Shown: positions 22,984-31,585, counted from the stretch's first letter. The stretch: 34,051 nt of DNA from an uncultured Lachnospiraceae bacterium (GCA_902766955.1 CACXFM010000141.1:1-34051); one strand, 5' to 3'. Made by a program: numbers and translations. The notes: generated from the letters alone by a model not told the origin.

Positions 22984-23991
22984 TCACGCACCGGGATGCG
23001 CAAAGCCCTCCGGTATGATCATGCCCTCCCCTTTAAGGACCCGCAGAAAGTCGCCGGGCAGCGGTGCCCGCACCCTTCCGCCGGGAGGGAATTCGCACTT
23101 CTCCGCCGCCTCCGGGGGAAATACCGCCTCGCAGGCGTGCAGCAGCTGCCTGCTCACCCCGTAAGCAGAGGCCAGTTTTCTGTTCAGCGGCGCGCTGCCG
23201 TACTTCCGGTCTCCCGCCACAAAGGCTCCCAGATGTCCCAGATGCGCGCGGATCTGGTGCGTGCGTCCGGTGATCAGCTCGATGCGCAGAAGTGACAGAG
23301 AGCGCCCGTGACAGACGGCTGTCAGTCCGGTGACCATCCGGGCATATCCGGGTTCCGGAGCGTCCTTCACTTCCATCATGTTCCCGGCGGCTTTTTTTCT
23401 GGCCCAGGCGGTGTAGACACCGTCTTTTAAATCCGTTTTTGCCGTCAATACGAAATATGACTTTTTCAGGGCTCCGCTCCGTATGATCTCCGACAGAACG
23501 CGGAGACCCGCATAAGACGTGCCGCACAGGACGATACCGCTGGTATTCCGGTCGATCCGGTTTGCGGGCGCCGGCCGGAAAGCGCGCAGTTCCTCTTCGG
23601 AGAGATAGCCGTGCTCCAGCATCCATCCCGGCAGATGGTCGGCGACGGACGGCTCCGATGTGTTTCCGGGCTGCACGAGCATGCCGGCAGGTTTATTGAG
23701 AACCAGGATATCGCTGCTGCGGAACAGAACATCCGGCACAAATGTGCCGGGCTCTTCCGTCCGGACGGACACTCCCCGGAACTTGCGGATGGTCTCGTCC
23801 GACATAAAGACGGCAATCTCGTCCGCTTCTTTCAGGATCTCGCTGCCGGCTGCTTTCCGCCCGTTCAATGTGATGTTTTTCTTCCTGAGCATTTTATACA
23901 GGAATCCGGCGGATGCGTCGCGGAAATACTTTCCCAGAAATTTGTCAAAACGCTGTCCGGCCTCCCCGGCAGAAATGATAAGCGTCTGCAT
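22984..23991 (-). CDS. RluA-family 23S rRNA/tRNA pseudouridine synthase
   Basis: 335 residues from ATG 23991. An S4 RNA-binding domain at about 12-70 (QRFDKFLGKYFRDASAGFLY) is followed by the catalytic domain. The signature NRIDRNTSGIVLC (near 143) holds the nucleophilic aspartate; the usual HRLD is NRID, as in a clostridial subgroup. ELITGRTHQIRAHLGHLG near 240 is the second conserved RluA block. It isomerises uridine to pseudouridine in structured RNA. Subfamily (RluC, RluD or another) and target position cannot be decided by eye. The gene lies 10 bases after the membrane-protein gene and upstream of recU. Confidence 0.93.
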   Translation of the reverse strand: MQTLIISAGEAGQRFDKFLGKYFRDASAGFLYKMLRKKNITLNGRKAAGSEILKEADEIAVFMSDETIRKFRGVSVRTEEPGTFVPDVLFRSSDILVLNKPAGMLVQPGNTSEPSVADHLPGWMLEHGYLSEEELRAFRPAPANRIDRNTSGIVLCGTSYAGLRVLSEIIRSGALKKSYFVLTAKTDLKDGVYTAWARKKAAGNMMEVKDAPEPGYARMVTGLTAVCHGRSLSLLRIELITGRTHQIRAHLGHLGAFVAGDRKYGSAPLNRKLASAYGVSRQLLHACEAVFPPEAAEKCEFPPGGRVRAPLPGDFLRVLKGEGMIIPEGFAHPGA

Positions 23992-24001
23992 AAAGCTCCC
24001 G

Positions 24002-24604
24002 TTATAAAGAAATATTGAGAGCGCAGTGCCGGATCATGTCTTCTCTGCCGTAGCCCTCGTATCCGCTCTGCGGTTCAAAGCTGATTCCGCTGCGGAGTTC
24101 GTCGGCGTGCGCGTTCAGACTGTCCATGCGCTCGATAAAACGTTTTCTGTCCCCGAGCATGCGGACGGCCACTTTAAAGCCGTCTGCCCGGAGCATATTC
24201 TGCAGATGGTCCTGGGCAAAGCGGACATCCGTTTTGGGATCGCTGACATATCCGACGACTTCATTGCCGCATATGACCAGACAGTCCACCAGTGCATTCC
24301 GCTTCTCCGAGGTCATATATAATTCATAGGCGACCGTCAGTGAACCCTCGTGGGCGCTCAGTTCCCGGTATTCTTCCTCCGGCAGAGATTTCCGCATCAG
24401 AAACATGATTACGCTGACCAGGGACATACTGGCCGGAATCATCCCCACCATGGCAACGACGGTGAGAACATTCTTCTGTGTTCTGAAATACAGAAAGCTC
24501 GTGGATAAGATCAGCAGAGGGATACAGAACAGAATAACTGTCTGGGCAATTTTCCGCTTCTTCTCGGAATTAAAATAACCCCATTCGCCTTTTTTTGCAT
24601 TCAT
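24002..24604 (-). CDS. Uncharacterised two-helix membrane protein
   Basis: 200 residues from ATG 24604, chosen because AAAGG lies 9 bases upstream and the hydrophobic part starts soon after. I do not recognise the family. A basic N-terminus (MNAKKGEWGYFNSEKKRK) precedes two transmembrane helices at about 20-40 (TVILFCIPLLILSTSFLYF) and 46-69. The remaining 130 residues are probably cytoplasmic, with alternating strands and helices (EGSLTVAYELYMTSEKRNAL, VVGYVSDPKTDV). No catalytic motif is visible. It is the first gene of the long minus-strand array, so it is co-transcribed with RNA-modification, recombination and histidine genes; that says little about its task. Confidence 0.75.
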   Translation of the reverse strand: MNAKKGEWGYFNSEKKRKIAQTVILFCIPLLILSTSFLYFRTQKNVLTVVAMVGMIPASMSLVSVIMFLMRKSLPEEEYRELSAHEGSLTVAYELYMTSEKRNALVDCLVICGNEVVGYVSDPKTDVRFAQDHLQNMLRADGFKVAVRMLGDRKRFIERMDSLNAHADELRSGISFEPQSGYEGYGREDMIRHCALNISL

Positions 24605-24684
24605 AGATGATAGCCTTTCCTTAAAGGTACGGGGATTTCCGGGGATTTTTGCCGGACTGCCCGCAAGTACGCACATTTTATCAC

Positions 24685-24765
24685 ATCATGGGCATGATTG
24701 TACAGCGGGGCCGCTACAGGTTATAAACCTGTAACAGCCCCGTATCTGTCTTTGTATTCTGCCAT
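24685..24765 (-). promoter_or_regulatory. Leader region with long hairpin, upstream of the histidine-containing gene array
   Basis: The dominant element is an imperfect hairpin: CGGGGC (24706-24711) pairs with GCCCCG (24737-24742), and TACAGGTT (24715-24722) with AACCTGTA (24726-24733). No T-run follows on either strand. Downstream on the minus strand is a perfect palindrome ATCATG-2-CATGAT (24685-24698) and a possible -10 TAAAAT near 24676-24681. It could end the pepD operon, process the message, or regulate the next gene. Confidence 0.45.
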
Positions 24766-24797
24766 GTGAGAGACCGCCCTGTGAAAAGAAGGCCTCT

Positions 24798-25625
24798 TCA
24801 GGGGTTTTTGTGATTGACGGCAGGATCAACTGCCTGCGCTCTGGATCCTTCGGCAATGATGTCAAGCTGCCTGTGAAACCGCTCCAGCTCTTCAAGATTG
24901 TGCATGGAAAAGATCCTGTAAAATTCGTTCTGAATTTTGATGACCTCACGCTTATTGTCAAGTCTGTAGAGGTTCTCGATATTCCGGAGGATATCCTTGA
25001 CCAGATTCGTCTCGATCTGGCTGTCAATCTGCGCGTCCATGATCTCGGAGCGCACCTGTGACATTTCGTTGTCCAGCATTTCAATCGCTTCGGATGCCCG
25101 CGTGAGCTGCTGGGAAATGTGGGCCGGAATCTCTCCCTTATATTTATACTGAAGAGAATGCTCCGTGGTCGCCCAGAAATTCATGGCCATGGTCCGGATC
25201 TGGATCTCGACCTGAACCCGCTTGGGGCCGTCGATTGTCTGAACCACATACCAGACTATCAGGTGGAGTGAGCGGTAGCCGCTGTCCTTCTGATTGCGGA
25301 GATAATCTTTCGTATTGCGGATCTCCATATCGGTGCGTTTCTCGATCAGGGAGACGACCTTCTCGATATCTTCCACAAACTGGCAGATAATCCGGATCCC
25401 CGCGATATCCTCCAGCGCTTCTTCGAGGGATTCGAACGGAATATTCTTCCGCTGCATTTTTTCGAGAATACTTGCCACCGTCTTTACGCGGCCCCTGACA
25501 CTTTCGATCGGAGAATAGAGATTCTTCTTCCGGTGTTCCTCCTTCAGATTATGAAACTTTTGCAGTAATTCGGATACCGCCTGTTCATATGGGTCAAGCA
25601 GTTCTTTCCAAAGCTGGATTTCCAT
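24798..25625 (-). CDS. Small alarmone synthetase (RelQ/YjbM-type GTP pyrophosphokinase)
   Basis: 275 residues from ATG 25625. The RelA/SpoT synthetase domain spans about 30-165 with YSPIESVRGRVKTV, LEDIAGIRIICQF (D73 region), KDYLRNQKDSGYRSLH and VEIQIRTMAMNFWATTEHSLQYK-type catalytic blocks, including E140 and W151. There is no HD hydrolase or TGS/ACT domain, so it is a single-domain synthetase that transfers pyrophosphate from ATP to GTP or GDP in the cytoplasm. The C-terminal 100 residues are helical and probably serve tetramer formation. It lies 33 bases after pepD. Alarmone synthesis next to a dipeptidase would fit amino-acid limitation, but the link is only positional. Confidence 0.92.
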   Translation of the reverse strand: MEIQLWKELLDPYEQAVSELLQKFHNLKEEHRKKNLYSPIESVRGRVKTVASILEKMQRKNIPFESLEEALEDIAGIRIICQFVEDIEKVVSLIEKRTDMEIRNTKDYLRNQKDSGYRSLHLIVWYVVQTIDGPKRVQVEIQIRTMAMNFWATTEHSLQYKYKGEIPAHISQQLTRASEAIEMLDNEMSQVRSEIMDAQIDSQIETNLVKDILRNIENLYRLDNKREVIKIQNEFYRIFSMHNLEELERFHRQLDIIAEGSRAQAVDPAVNHKNP

Positions 25626-25658
25626 AATTCAATTCTTTCCTTAAAGGTTGACCCGCAA

Positions 25659-27107
25659 TTACTTCAGGCTGGCAAGGACCTGCTTCAGATAATCCCAGGT
25701 TCTGGCGGTTGAAGAAATACTGAGCTTCTCTGCCGGAGTATGAATGTTGAGCACGGTGCAGCCCATGGATACGGCGTCCAGTCCGCGGACGGCGGATGTA
25801 AAGAGCCCGCACTCAAGTCCTGCGTGGATGGTGACGATGGCCGGTGCCTTGCCGTACATCTCTTCATAGACGCTGCTCATGGTGTCACGCAGCGCCGAAT
25901 TCTCGCGGAATTCCCAGGCGGGGTAGGCGCTTTCCGTTCTGACCGCCGCACCGAACATTTCCGCAAGTGCCCTGATCTGCAGTTCGAGAGCAGATCTGCC
26001 GGACAGGACGGAACTCCTTGCACCGATGGTGCAGACGAACTCCGTTTCGCCGGTTCTGACGACACCGAGGTTGCAGGAAGTCTGCACCATTCCGGGAGTC
26101 GTACCGCTCATATTGAAGATGCCGTTCGGGAGGCAGAGCAGAAGTCCGAAGACTTTGTCCTGGCTGTCCATGGACAGCACGTCCACTTTGTGAACCGTAC
26201 CGCGTTCGAGCTTCACGCGGATGCCATCGTCGATCCCGCGGAATTCGCGGCGGACGGATTTCTCAAAGGATTCCACAGCCTTGACGATGGGCTGATAGTC
26301 TTCTTCATCGATCACAAGACGGATCCTGGCTTCCGTCGGGATAGCATTGTCTTTCTCTCCGCCCGAAATACTCTCGAGCGAATAGGCGGCAACACTCTGG
26401 ATCTCATTGAGGAGCCGCGCGGCAAGCTTGTTGGCGTTGGCTCTCCAGCAGTGAATCTCCGCTCCCGAATGTCCTCCCTTGAGGCCGCTGATCGTAATGA
26501 CGACCGGCAGGCCTTTCATCCGGATCTTTTCGACCGGAAGCACACAGAAAATGGTTTCGCCGCCCGCGCATCCGCAGGTCAGTTCGCCTTCTGTTTCGGA
26601 ATCAAGATTAATCATTCTGCGCCCTTTGAACACGGAGGCGTCGAATCCGGCCGCACCCAGCAGGCCGATTTCTTCGTCGTTCGTGAAAAGCGCTTCAATG
26701 GGCGGATGTGCCAGACTGTCGTCATCCAGCACGGCCAGGATCATGGCCATACCGATGCCGTCGTCAGCACCCAGCGTAGTTCCGTTGGCATAAAGCATAT
26801 CGCCTTCCACAAAGAGGTCCAGTGCGTCCTTCGTGAAATCGTGATCCGACTCCGGTGTCTTTACGCAGACCATATCCATATGGGCCTGCAGAATCACTGC
26901 CGGGGATGCCTCGTATCCCTCAGAGGCCGCTTTCCGGATCAGCACATTTCCGGCATCGTCGGTGACAGCCTCCAGGCCGCGCTCTTCCGAAAAACGAACG
27001 AGAAAATCACGAACCCCTTCTGTCTGGCCTGATCCTCTCGGGATATCTGAAACAGCTTCGAAAAAATAAAAGACTCTGTCCGGTTCAAGTCCTGTCAATA
27101 AATCCAT
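25659..27107 (-). CDS. pepD: Aminoacyl-histidine dipeptidase (M20C, PepD/carnosinase-like)
   Basis: 482 residues from ATG 27107 (AAGGGAG upstream). It is an M20-family zinc dipeptidase that hydrolyses Xaa-His and other dipeptides in the cytoplasm. The metal and catalytic residues are visible: H76 and D78 in LQAHMDMV, D115 in LGADDGIGM, E145/E146 in TNDEEIG, a later aspartate in INLDSETEG, and the C-terminal histidine in VTIHAGLECG. GLKGGHSGAEIH lies in the lid (dimerisation) domain. Length matches the roughly 485 residues of E. coli PepD. The gene releases histidine and other amino acids from peptides; histidine synthesis genes follow a few kilobases downstream. Confidence 0.95.
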   Translation of the reverse strand: MDLLTGLEPDRVFYFFEAVSDIPRGSGQTEGVRDFLVRFSEERGLEAVTDDAGNVLIRKAASEGYEASPAVILQAHMDMVCVKTPESDHDFTKDALDLFVEGDMLYANGTTLGADDGIGMAMILAVLDDDSLAHPPIEALFTNDEEIGLLGAAGFDASVFKGRRMINLDSETEGELTCGCAGGETIFCVLPVEKIRMKGLPVVITISGLKGGHSGAEIHCWRANANKLAARLLNEIQSVAAYSLESISGGEKDNAIPTEARIRLVIDEEDYQPIVKAVESFEKSVRREFRGIDDGIRVKLERGTVHKVDVLSMDSQDKVFGLLLCLPNGIFNMSGTTPGMVQTSCNLGVVRTGETEFVCTIGARSSVLSGRSALELQIRALAEMFGAAVRTESAYPAWEFRENSALRDTMSSVYEEMYGKAPAIVTIHAGLECGLFTSAVRGLDAVSMGCTVLNIHTPAEKLSISSTARTWDYLKQVLASLK

Positions 27108-27140
27108 AATAAGAATCTCCCTTCAGATTTCGTTCTTTAT

Positions 27141-27175
27141 GAAGAAAAAGGGACGCTCTGACGAACATCCCTTTT
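27141..27175 (-). terminator. Rho-independent terminator after the coiled-coil gene
   Basis: On the minus strand AAAAGGGA (27168-27175) pairs with TCCCTTTT (27146-27153) across a 14-base loop and is followed by TTCTTC. It closes the mgsA-rsmD-coaD operon just upstream of pepD. The stem is AT-flanked, so read-through is possible. Confidence 0.65.
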
Positions 27176-27194
27176 ACCGGCTATTTATTCAGGA

Positions 27195-27881
27195 TCAGTC
27201 CTCCTCATCATCGAGATCGCTGAAATCCACATCGGAATCAAGATCGAAATCATCGTCATAATCCGATTCGTCTTCTTCATCGTCCAGATCCGGAGCCGGA
27301 GCCGATGATGAATAGCTCTCTTCCCGTATCGGCTGGCCCTGTGTCTGCGGAGCCAGTTCCTGACGATTCTGCTTGACGGTATTAAAAGCGGACTGCAGAG
27401 ACTGCATCAGTGCGTTATACTTTGATCCCGCATCGTCGATTGTTGCACCGAGGATATTTCCGAGGTTTGCAAGCATATCGTCGGTATAAGTCAGAGCCGA
27501 ATAACGGATGTTGTTGGCATCCTGTGTTGCCGAATCAAGAATGGCCTGTGCCTGCTGGTTGGACTTGTTGATCGTGTCGTTGGCCTGTGCGTAAGCCTGC
27601 TGCATGACCTCATGCTGGCTGACGAGCTCCTTTGCTCTGGCTTCCGCGCTGGCGACAATTCCGTCGGCCTTGGCCTGTGCATCGGCGAGAATTGCATCCT
27701 TATTTGAAATGATCTTCTGATAGCGCTTGATTTCATCCGGTGTCTTCAGACGCAGCTCTCTGAGAAGCTCTTCGAGTTCTTCTTTGTTCACCACGATCTT
27801 TGTGGTGGACAGAGGCTGAAATTTGCAGCTGTCTATATACTCTTCGATTTCTTCAATGATCTGCTCGATTCTGCTGGCCAT
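27195..27881 (-). CDS. Coiled-coil protein with acidic C-terminal tail, encoded after coaD
   Basis: 228 residues from ATG 27881 (AAAGG upstream). Residues about 1-180 are almost all helical, with long heptad-like stretches (KDAILADAQAKADGIVASAE, ELVSQHEVMQQAYAQAND) that resemble DivIVA or ATP-synthase b/H subunits. Annotated relatives are often called ATPase or V-type ATPase subunit H, probably because of coiled-coil similarity alone. The last 30 residues are strongly acidic (DDEEDESDYDDDFDLDSD). No membrane segment or catalytic motif is visible. A gene of this type follows coaD in many Lachnospiraceae (remembered, not checked). The function is unknown; scaffold or cell-division roles are conceivable. 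Confidence 0.85.
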   Translation of the reverse strand: MASRIEQIIEEIEEYIDSCKFQPLSTTKIVVNKEELEELLRELRLKTPDEIKRYQKIISNKDAILADAQAKADGIVASAEARAKELVSQHEVMQQAYAQANDTINKSNQQAQAILDSATQDANNIRYSALTYTDDMLANLGNILGATIDDAGSKYNALMQSLQSAFNTVKQNRQELAPQTQGQPIREESYSSSAPAPDLDDEEDESDYDDDFDLDSDVDFSDLDDEED

Positions 27882-27895
27882 CGCACCTTTTCTCC

Positions 27896-28390
27896 TTATT
27901 TAATACTCGAATTTGTTCTGATCTTTTTGCGGATCTCTTCCGCCACAAAGGGTGGAACGAACTTTTCGACATCAGCACCGAAAGCCGCCACTTCTTTGAC
28001 CGTCGTGGAGCTTAAATAGGCAAATTCCAGATTCGTAAACAAGAACATTGTTTCGATATCCGGTGCCAGTACACTGTTTGTCTGTGCCATATGAAGCTCA
28101 TATTCAAAGTCAGTAATAGCGCGCAGACCACGGATGATCACCTGCGCGCCGCACAATCTGACAAAGTCCACGGACAGGCCCTCAAACGACTTAACGACGA
28201 CGTTCGGGATATCTTTCGTCACTTCCTTAAGTATATTAACACGTTCCTCAGTAGAAAACAACGGAGTTTTTGCCGAATTACACAAAACCCCCACAATGAC
28301 TTCATCAAAATGTCTGGCCGACCTGGAAATAATATCCAGATGTCCGTAGGTGACCGGGTCAAACGTCCCGGGATATACTGCTCGTCTCAT
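27896..28390 (-). CDS. coaD: Phosphopantetheine adenylyltransferase
   Basis: 164 residues from ATG 28390. It transfers AMP from ATP to 4'-phosphopantetheine, the fourth of five steps from pantothenate to coenzyme A. The nucleotidyltransferase motif is [14 protein letters not shown] (T/HxGH class, H17), the central [17 protein letters not shown] binds phosphopantetheine and ATP, and the ISS-type motif is YLSSTTVKE near 130. Length is standard. The gene lies 14 bases after rsmD, the usual partner in Firmicutes. Confidence 0.97.
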   Translation of the reverse strand: MRRAVYPGTFDPVTYGHLDIISRSARHFDEVIVGVLCNSAKTPLFSTEERVNILKEVTKDIPNVVVKSFEGLSVDFVRLCGAQVIIRGLRAITDFEYELHMAQTNSVLAPDIETMFLFTNLEFAYLSSTTVKEVAAFGADVEKFVPPFVAEEIRKKIRTNSSIK

Positions 28391-28404
28391 ACCTGTCCTT
28401 ATCT

Positions 28405-28956
28405 TTATGTTTCGGAGAGAAAAAGATGCATGCTCTGCCCGTATATTTTCTCTTTGTCAATCTGATACGGGAGCTCGCCGAGAAAAGAAAAATCCGTTTT
28501 CGGCGCCGCTTCCACCACGATCAGTCCGCCTTCCCGCAGCAGATGAAGTCCGGGCAGCGCCATCAGCGTGTCCTTTTCCAGCCCCTGTCCGAAGGGAGGA
28601 TCCATGAAAATGATGTCAAACGGGCCCTCTTTCGTGAGAAGCGGCAGTGCTGCCCTGACATCCCCTCTCACGATTTCTCCTCTGTCGGCGAGTTTTGTGT
28701 GCTCCAGATTCTCCGCTATCAGTTTCTGTACCCTGCGGTCCTTTTCAACGAAGAAAGCCCGTCCGGCTCCCCTGCTCAGCGCCTCGATGCCGATAGAACC
28801 GCTGCCCGCATAGAGATCAAGAAATCTGCATCCGGGTATTCTGAACTGAAGAATATTAAAGAGAGTCTCCTTTGTCCGGTCGGTCGTGGGCCGCACATCC
28901 ATGCCCTTCAGTGTGCGAAGCGGTACTGACCTGGCCGTGCCCGCGATCACTCTCAT
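28405..28956 (-). CDS. rsmD: 16S rRNA (guanine-N2)-methyltransferase RsmD
   Basis: 183 residues from ATG 28956, overlapping the stop of the upstream mgsA-like gene by four bases (ATGA). RsmD methylates G966 (E. coli numbering) of 16S rRNA with SAM. Seen are [14 protein letters not shown] at the start, the SAM loop [17 protein letters not shown] near 48-64, and the [15 protein letters not shown] catalytic loop near 117. Length and gene order before coaD are normal. Confidence 0.95.
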   Translation of the reverse strand: MRVIAGTARSVPLRTLKGMDVRPTTDRTKETLFNILQFRIPGCRFLDLYAGSGSIGIEALSRGAGRAFFVEKDRRVQKLIAENLEHTKLADRGEIVRGDVRAALPLLTKEGPFDIIFMDPPFGQGLEKDTLMALPGLHLLREGGLIVVEAAPKTDFSFLGELPYQIDKEKIYGQSMHLFLSET

Positions 28957-29363
28957 GTGATATCACTGCTCCGCATGCCGATTCTCCAGTCGAGGTCGCC
29001 TCTGCCGAGGCCGAGAGTCAGCATTTCCGCGGTCGCGATATTGGTGGCAACCGGAATCGTATTCTGATCACAGGCTGTCACAACCGTCAGTACATCGGGA
29101 TCCTTCGGGTCGATCATGGACGGATTATAGAAAAAGATAACCATATCCATGGCGCCGCGCTGGATCATTTCCGTAAACTGTTTTTCTCCGCCCAGAGAGG
29201 CCGGCAGGAACTTGTGGACATGCAGGGAAGTCACTTCCTCGATTCTGCGTCCCGTTGTTCCCGTTGCGTATATATCATGTTTTGACAGGATGCCCTTATA
29301 GGCAATACAGAAGTCTTCAATCAGCGTTGCCTTGCTGTTGTGAGCAATTATACCGATATTCAT
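28953..29363 (-). CDS. Methylglyoxal synthase-like protein with altered active site
   Basis: 136 residues from ATG 29363. The MGS fold is clear: MNIGIIAHNSK, YATGTTGRRIEEVT (phosphate loop), MVIFFYNP, DPDVLTVVTACD and IPVATNIATAEMLTLGL. MgsA makes methylglyoxal from dihydroxyacetone phosphate. Against remembered E. coli and B. subtilis sequences, the catalytic-base aspartate of GGDQQ is E60 (GGEKQ), the aspartate after AH is N9 (AHNSK), and the histidine of the PHDPDV/PHEPDV block is K87 (DPKDPDV). D90 and the phosphate-binding threonines remain. It may be weak, altered in substrate, or a sensor that binds a phosphate ligand. It leads the operon with rsmD and coaD behind an extended -10 promoter. 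Confidence is high for the family, low for the reaction. Confidence 0.82.
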   Translation of the reverse strand: MNIGIIAHNSKATLIEDFCIAYKGILSKHDIYATGTTGRRIEEVTSLHVHKFLPASLGGEKQFTEMIQRGAMDMVIFFYNPSMIDPKDPDVLTVVTACDQNTIPVATNIATAEMLTLGLGRGDLDWRIGMRSSDIT

Positions 29364-29418
29364 TCAATACCCCGCACTTTCAAAGACTGGTCTATCTCCG
29401 ATGAAATACTTTCACCCT

Positions 29419-29427
29419 ATTGTATCA
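29419..29427 (-). promoter_or_regulatory. Extended -10 promoter of the mgsA-like/rsmD/coaD operon
   Basis: The minus strand reads TGATACAAT: -10 TACAAT (29419-29424) with the TG extension. The -35 region is poor. It lies about 55 bases before the mgsA-like ATG. Confidence 0.5.
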
Positions 29428-29461
29428 CATCGAATTGACGTTTTACACAAAAAAAACATTT

Positions 29462-31513
29462 CTAAAGCGTGATATTTCGCTCATTTGACCTGTGGTATAT
29501 CTGCAGTTCTTCTCTGAGCGCACCGTATTCCTCCGAAAGAAGCAGCGGATCGTCCGCCATGACGGCCGCCGCAGCCTCTCCCGCCGCTTTCAGTTCCTCC
29601 GCATCCCTGGTGACATCCGCAAGCCGGAACATGGCGTCCCCGCTCTGGCGGATACCGAGCAGGTCACCCGGGCCCCGCAGGGCCAGATCCTTTTCCGCAA
29701 TTTCAAATCCGTCATTTGATTTGCCGAGTATCCGCAGCCTGTCCATCACCTCTTCCGACTTCCTGCCGGACATGAAAATGCAGTATGATTGCAGGCTGTT
29801 TCTGCCGACTCTGCCCCTGAGCTGGTGGAGCTGGGCGAGCCCGAACCGCTCTGCGTTTTCGATCATCATGACGGTTGCATTCGGCACATCCACACCGACT
29901 TCGATGACCGTGGTGGATACAAGCAGATCTGTTTCGCCCTTGAGAAAGGCATTCATGATCCTGTTCTTTTCCTCGGGCTTCATCCGGCCGTGCAGCATGG
30001 AAATCCTGTATTCCGGGAATTCCTTTTTGAGGGCGGCCGTTTCTTCCGTCACATTCGCAAGCGGCATCTCCTCCGACGGCTCGATCATGGGGCAGATCAC
30101 GTAGACCTGGCGGCCCTCCGCCATCTGTTCCCTGAGAAATTTGAGGGCCTGCGGGCGGTAAGAGCTGTCCACAACGGCATTTTTGATCTTCTTTCTGCCT
30201 GACGGCAGTTCGTCTATCACGGAGACTGACAGATCGCCGTACCAGACGACGGCCAGTGTCCTCGGGATCGGTGTGGCACTCATGACCATGGTGTGAGGAA
30301 GGGTGTCTCCCTTGTTGAGCAGGGCCTGCCTCTGTCTGACCCCGAACCGGTGCTGTTCATCCGTGATGACAAGCGAAAGCGACTGATACGAGACGCCTTC
30401 CTGGATCAGGGCGTGCGTCCCGATGATGGCGTTTGCACTGCCGTCCGCGCAGGAGGCGGTCGCCTGTTTCTTTTCGGACGCCTTCATGGATCCGGTCAGC
30501 AGGACGGGACGCAGCGCATCCAGGCCGTACGTCTCCTTCAGCTTCATCAGTTTCTCATAATGCTGGACAGCAAGCACTTCCGTCGGCGCAAGCAGTGCGG
30601 ACTGGAATCCCGCGCAGGCTGTCTGCAGCATGGCCAGAAACGCGATAATGGTTTTGCCCGAACCGACGTCGCCCTGAATCAGCCTGGACATCGGCACATC
30701 TTTCGCGAGATCGGCTTCAACCTCCCGCCAGACCCGCATCTGCGCTCCCGTAAGTCTGTAGGGCAGCTTGTCGGTCAGTTCCTCCGTGTCCCAGCAGGGA
30801 GGAAGCGGAAACGCCCTGCCGGCTTCTCCTTCCGATTCCCTGAGCATGCGCAGAGACAATATAAATAGAAAGAACTCATCAAAGACCAGACGTTTTCTGG
30901 CCCGGTAAAACTCCTCCATACTTCCGGGAAAATGAATAGCCCTGAGCGCAAACGGCTCGTCCATCAGATTCAGGAGATGAATCATGGATTCGGGCAGATA
31001 TTCGCGGCAGCTACTCCGCGCGGCATCCAGAGCCTGATGCGCCGCTTTGGCGACAGTCTTGCCCGTGAGCCCTTTGGTCAGGCCGTAGATCGGAAGAATC
31101 CTGCCTTCCAGCGTCCGGTACCTGTCCTTTGTATAGATCTCGGGATGATCCATCACGCGTATTCCTTTGCGGATATGGAATACCCCTCTGAAGACAAAAA
31201 CGGTGCCGGGCATAAGCTGTTTCTGCAGAAACAGCGCATTATACCAGTTCAGCCGGACGGGCCCTTCCGGACATGCTATCTGTGCTGTCAGGATAACAAG
31301 ACGGCCGTGCCTTCTGACAGAGGGGCGGCCGCTTAAAACGCCTTCCACGGCAAGCTTTCTGCCGTCGTCATTCTCCCCGGGTGAGCAGGGAGGGAGAAAT
31401 ACATCATATCCCACAGGATAATAGCGGATCAGTTCTTCCGCGGAATGTACGCCGATCCGTTCGAACAGCTCTTCTGTCTTAGGACCGATGCCTTTCAGTT
31501 CCGTAAGCTTCAT
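29462..31513 (-). CDS. recG: ATP-dependent DNA helicase RecG
   Basis: The start is ATG 31513 (AGGG about 8 bases upstream; MKLTELKGIGPKTEELFERI is the usual RecG opening), giving 683 residues. The wedge/OB domain spans about 1-160. Helicase motifs follow: GDVGSGKT (Walker A, 281-288), a DEQH box in place of DEAD (385-388, VITDEQHRFG), SATPIPRT, the second RecA-like domain with STTVIEVGVDVPNA and QLRGRVGR, and the C-terminal TRG segment. It unwinds branched DNA and rescues stalled forks. The gene follows fakA after a terminator-like hairpin. Confidence 0.97.
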   Translation of the reverse strand: MKLTELKGIGPKTEELFERIGVHSAEELIRYYPVGYDVFLPPCSPGENDDGRKLAVEGVLSGRPSVRRHGRLVILTAQIACPEGPVRLNWYNALFLQKQLMPGTVFVFRGVFHIRKGIRVMDHPEIYTKDRYRTLEGRILPIYGLTKGLTGKTVAKAAHQALDAARSSCREYLPESMIHLLNLMDEPFALRAIHFPGSMEEFYRARKRLVFDEFFLFILSLRMLRESEGEAGRAFPLPPCWDTEELTDKLPYRLTGAQMRVWREVEADLAKDVPMSRLIQGDVGSGKTIIAFLAMLQTACAGFQSALLAPTEVLAVQHYEKLMKLKETYGLDALRPVLLTGSMKASEKKQATASCADGSANAIIGTHALIQEGVSYQSLSLVITDEQHRFGVRQRQALLNKGDTLPHTMVMSATPIPRTLAVVWYGDLSVSVIDELPSGRKKIKNAVVDSSYRPQALKFLREQMAEGRQVYVICPMIEPSEEMPLANVTEETAALKKEFPEYRISMLHGRMKPEEKNRIMNAFLKGETDLLVSTTVIEVGVDVPNATVMMIENAERFGLAQLHQLRGRVGRNSLQSYCIFMSGRKSEEVMDRLRILGKSNDGFEIAEKDLALRGPGDLLGIRQSGDAMFRLADVTRDAEELKAAGEAAAAVMADDPLLLSEEYGALREELQIYHRSNERNITL

Positions 31514-31534
31514 GTCGTTACCCTGGTGAACAAA

Positions 31535-31577
31535 AAGCGCGGATGCATGAGCGATCTCTGTCACCATGCAGTCCGCG
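31535..31577 (-). terminator. Terminator-like hairpin between fakA and recG (possible attenuator)
   Basis: On the minus strand CGCGGA-C-TGCATG (31577 to 31565) pairs with CATGCA-TCCGCG (31549 to 31538), 12 bp with one bulged base and a 15-base loop, followed by CTTTTTG. It sits directly upstream of the recG ribosome site, so partial termination would lower recG relative to fakA. Confidence 0.6.
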
Positions 31578-31585
31578 TTCTGTTG

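Noticed and set aside
25740..27032. 430-codon open frame on the plus strand
   Set aside because: Antisense shadow of pepD.
29440..29461. Terminator after recG from the T8 run on the minus strand
   Set aside because: No stable stem precedes the run.
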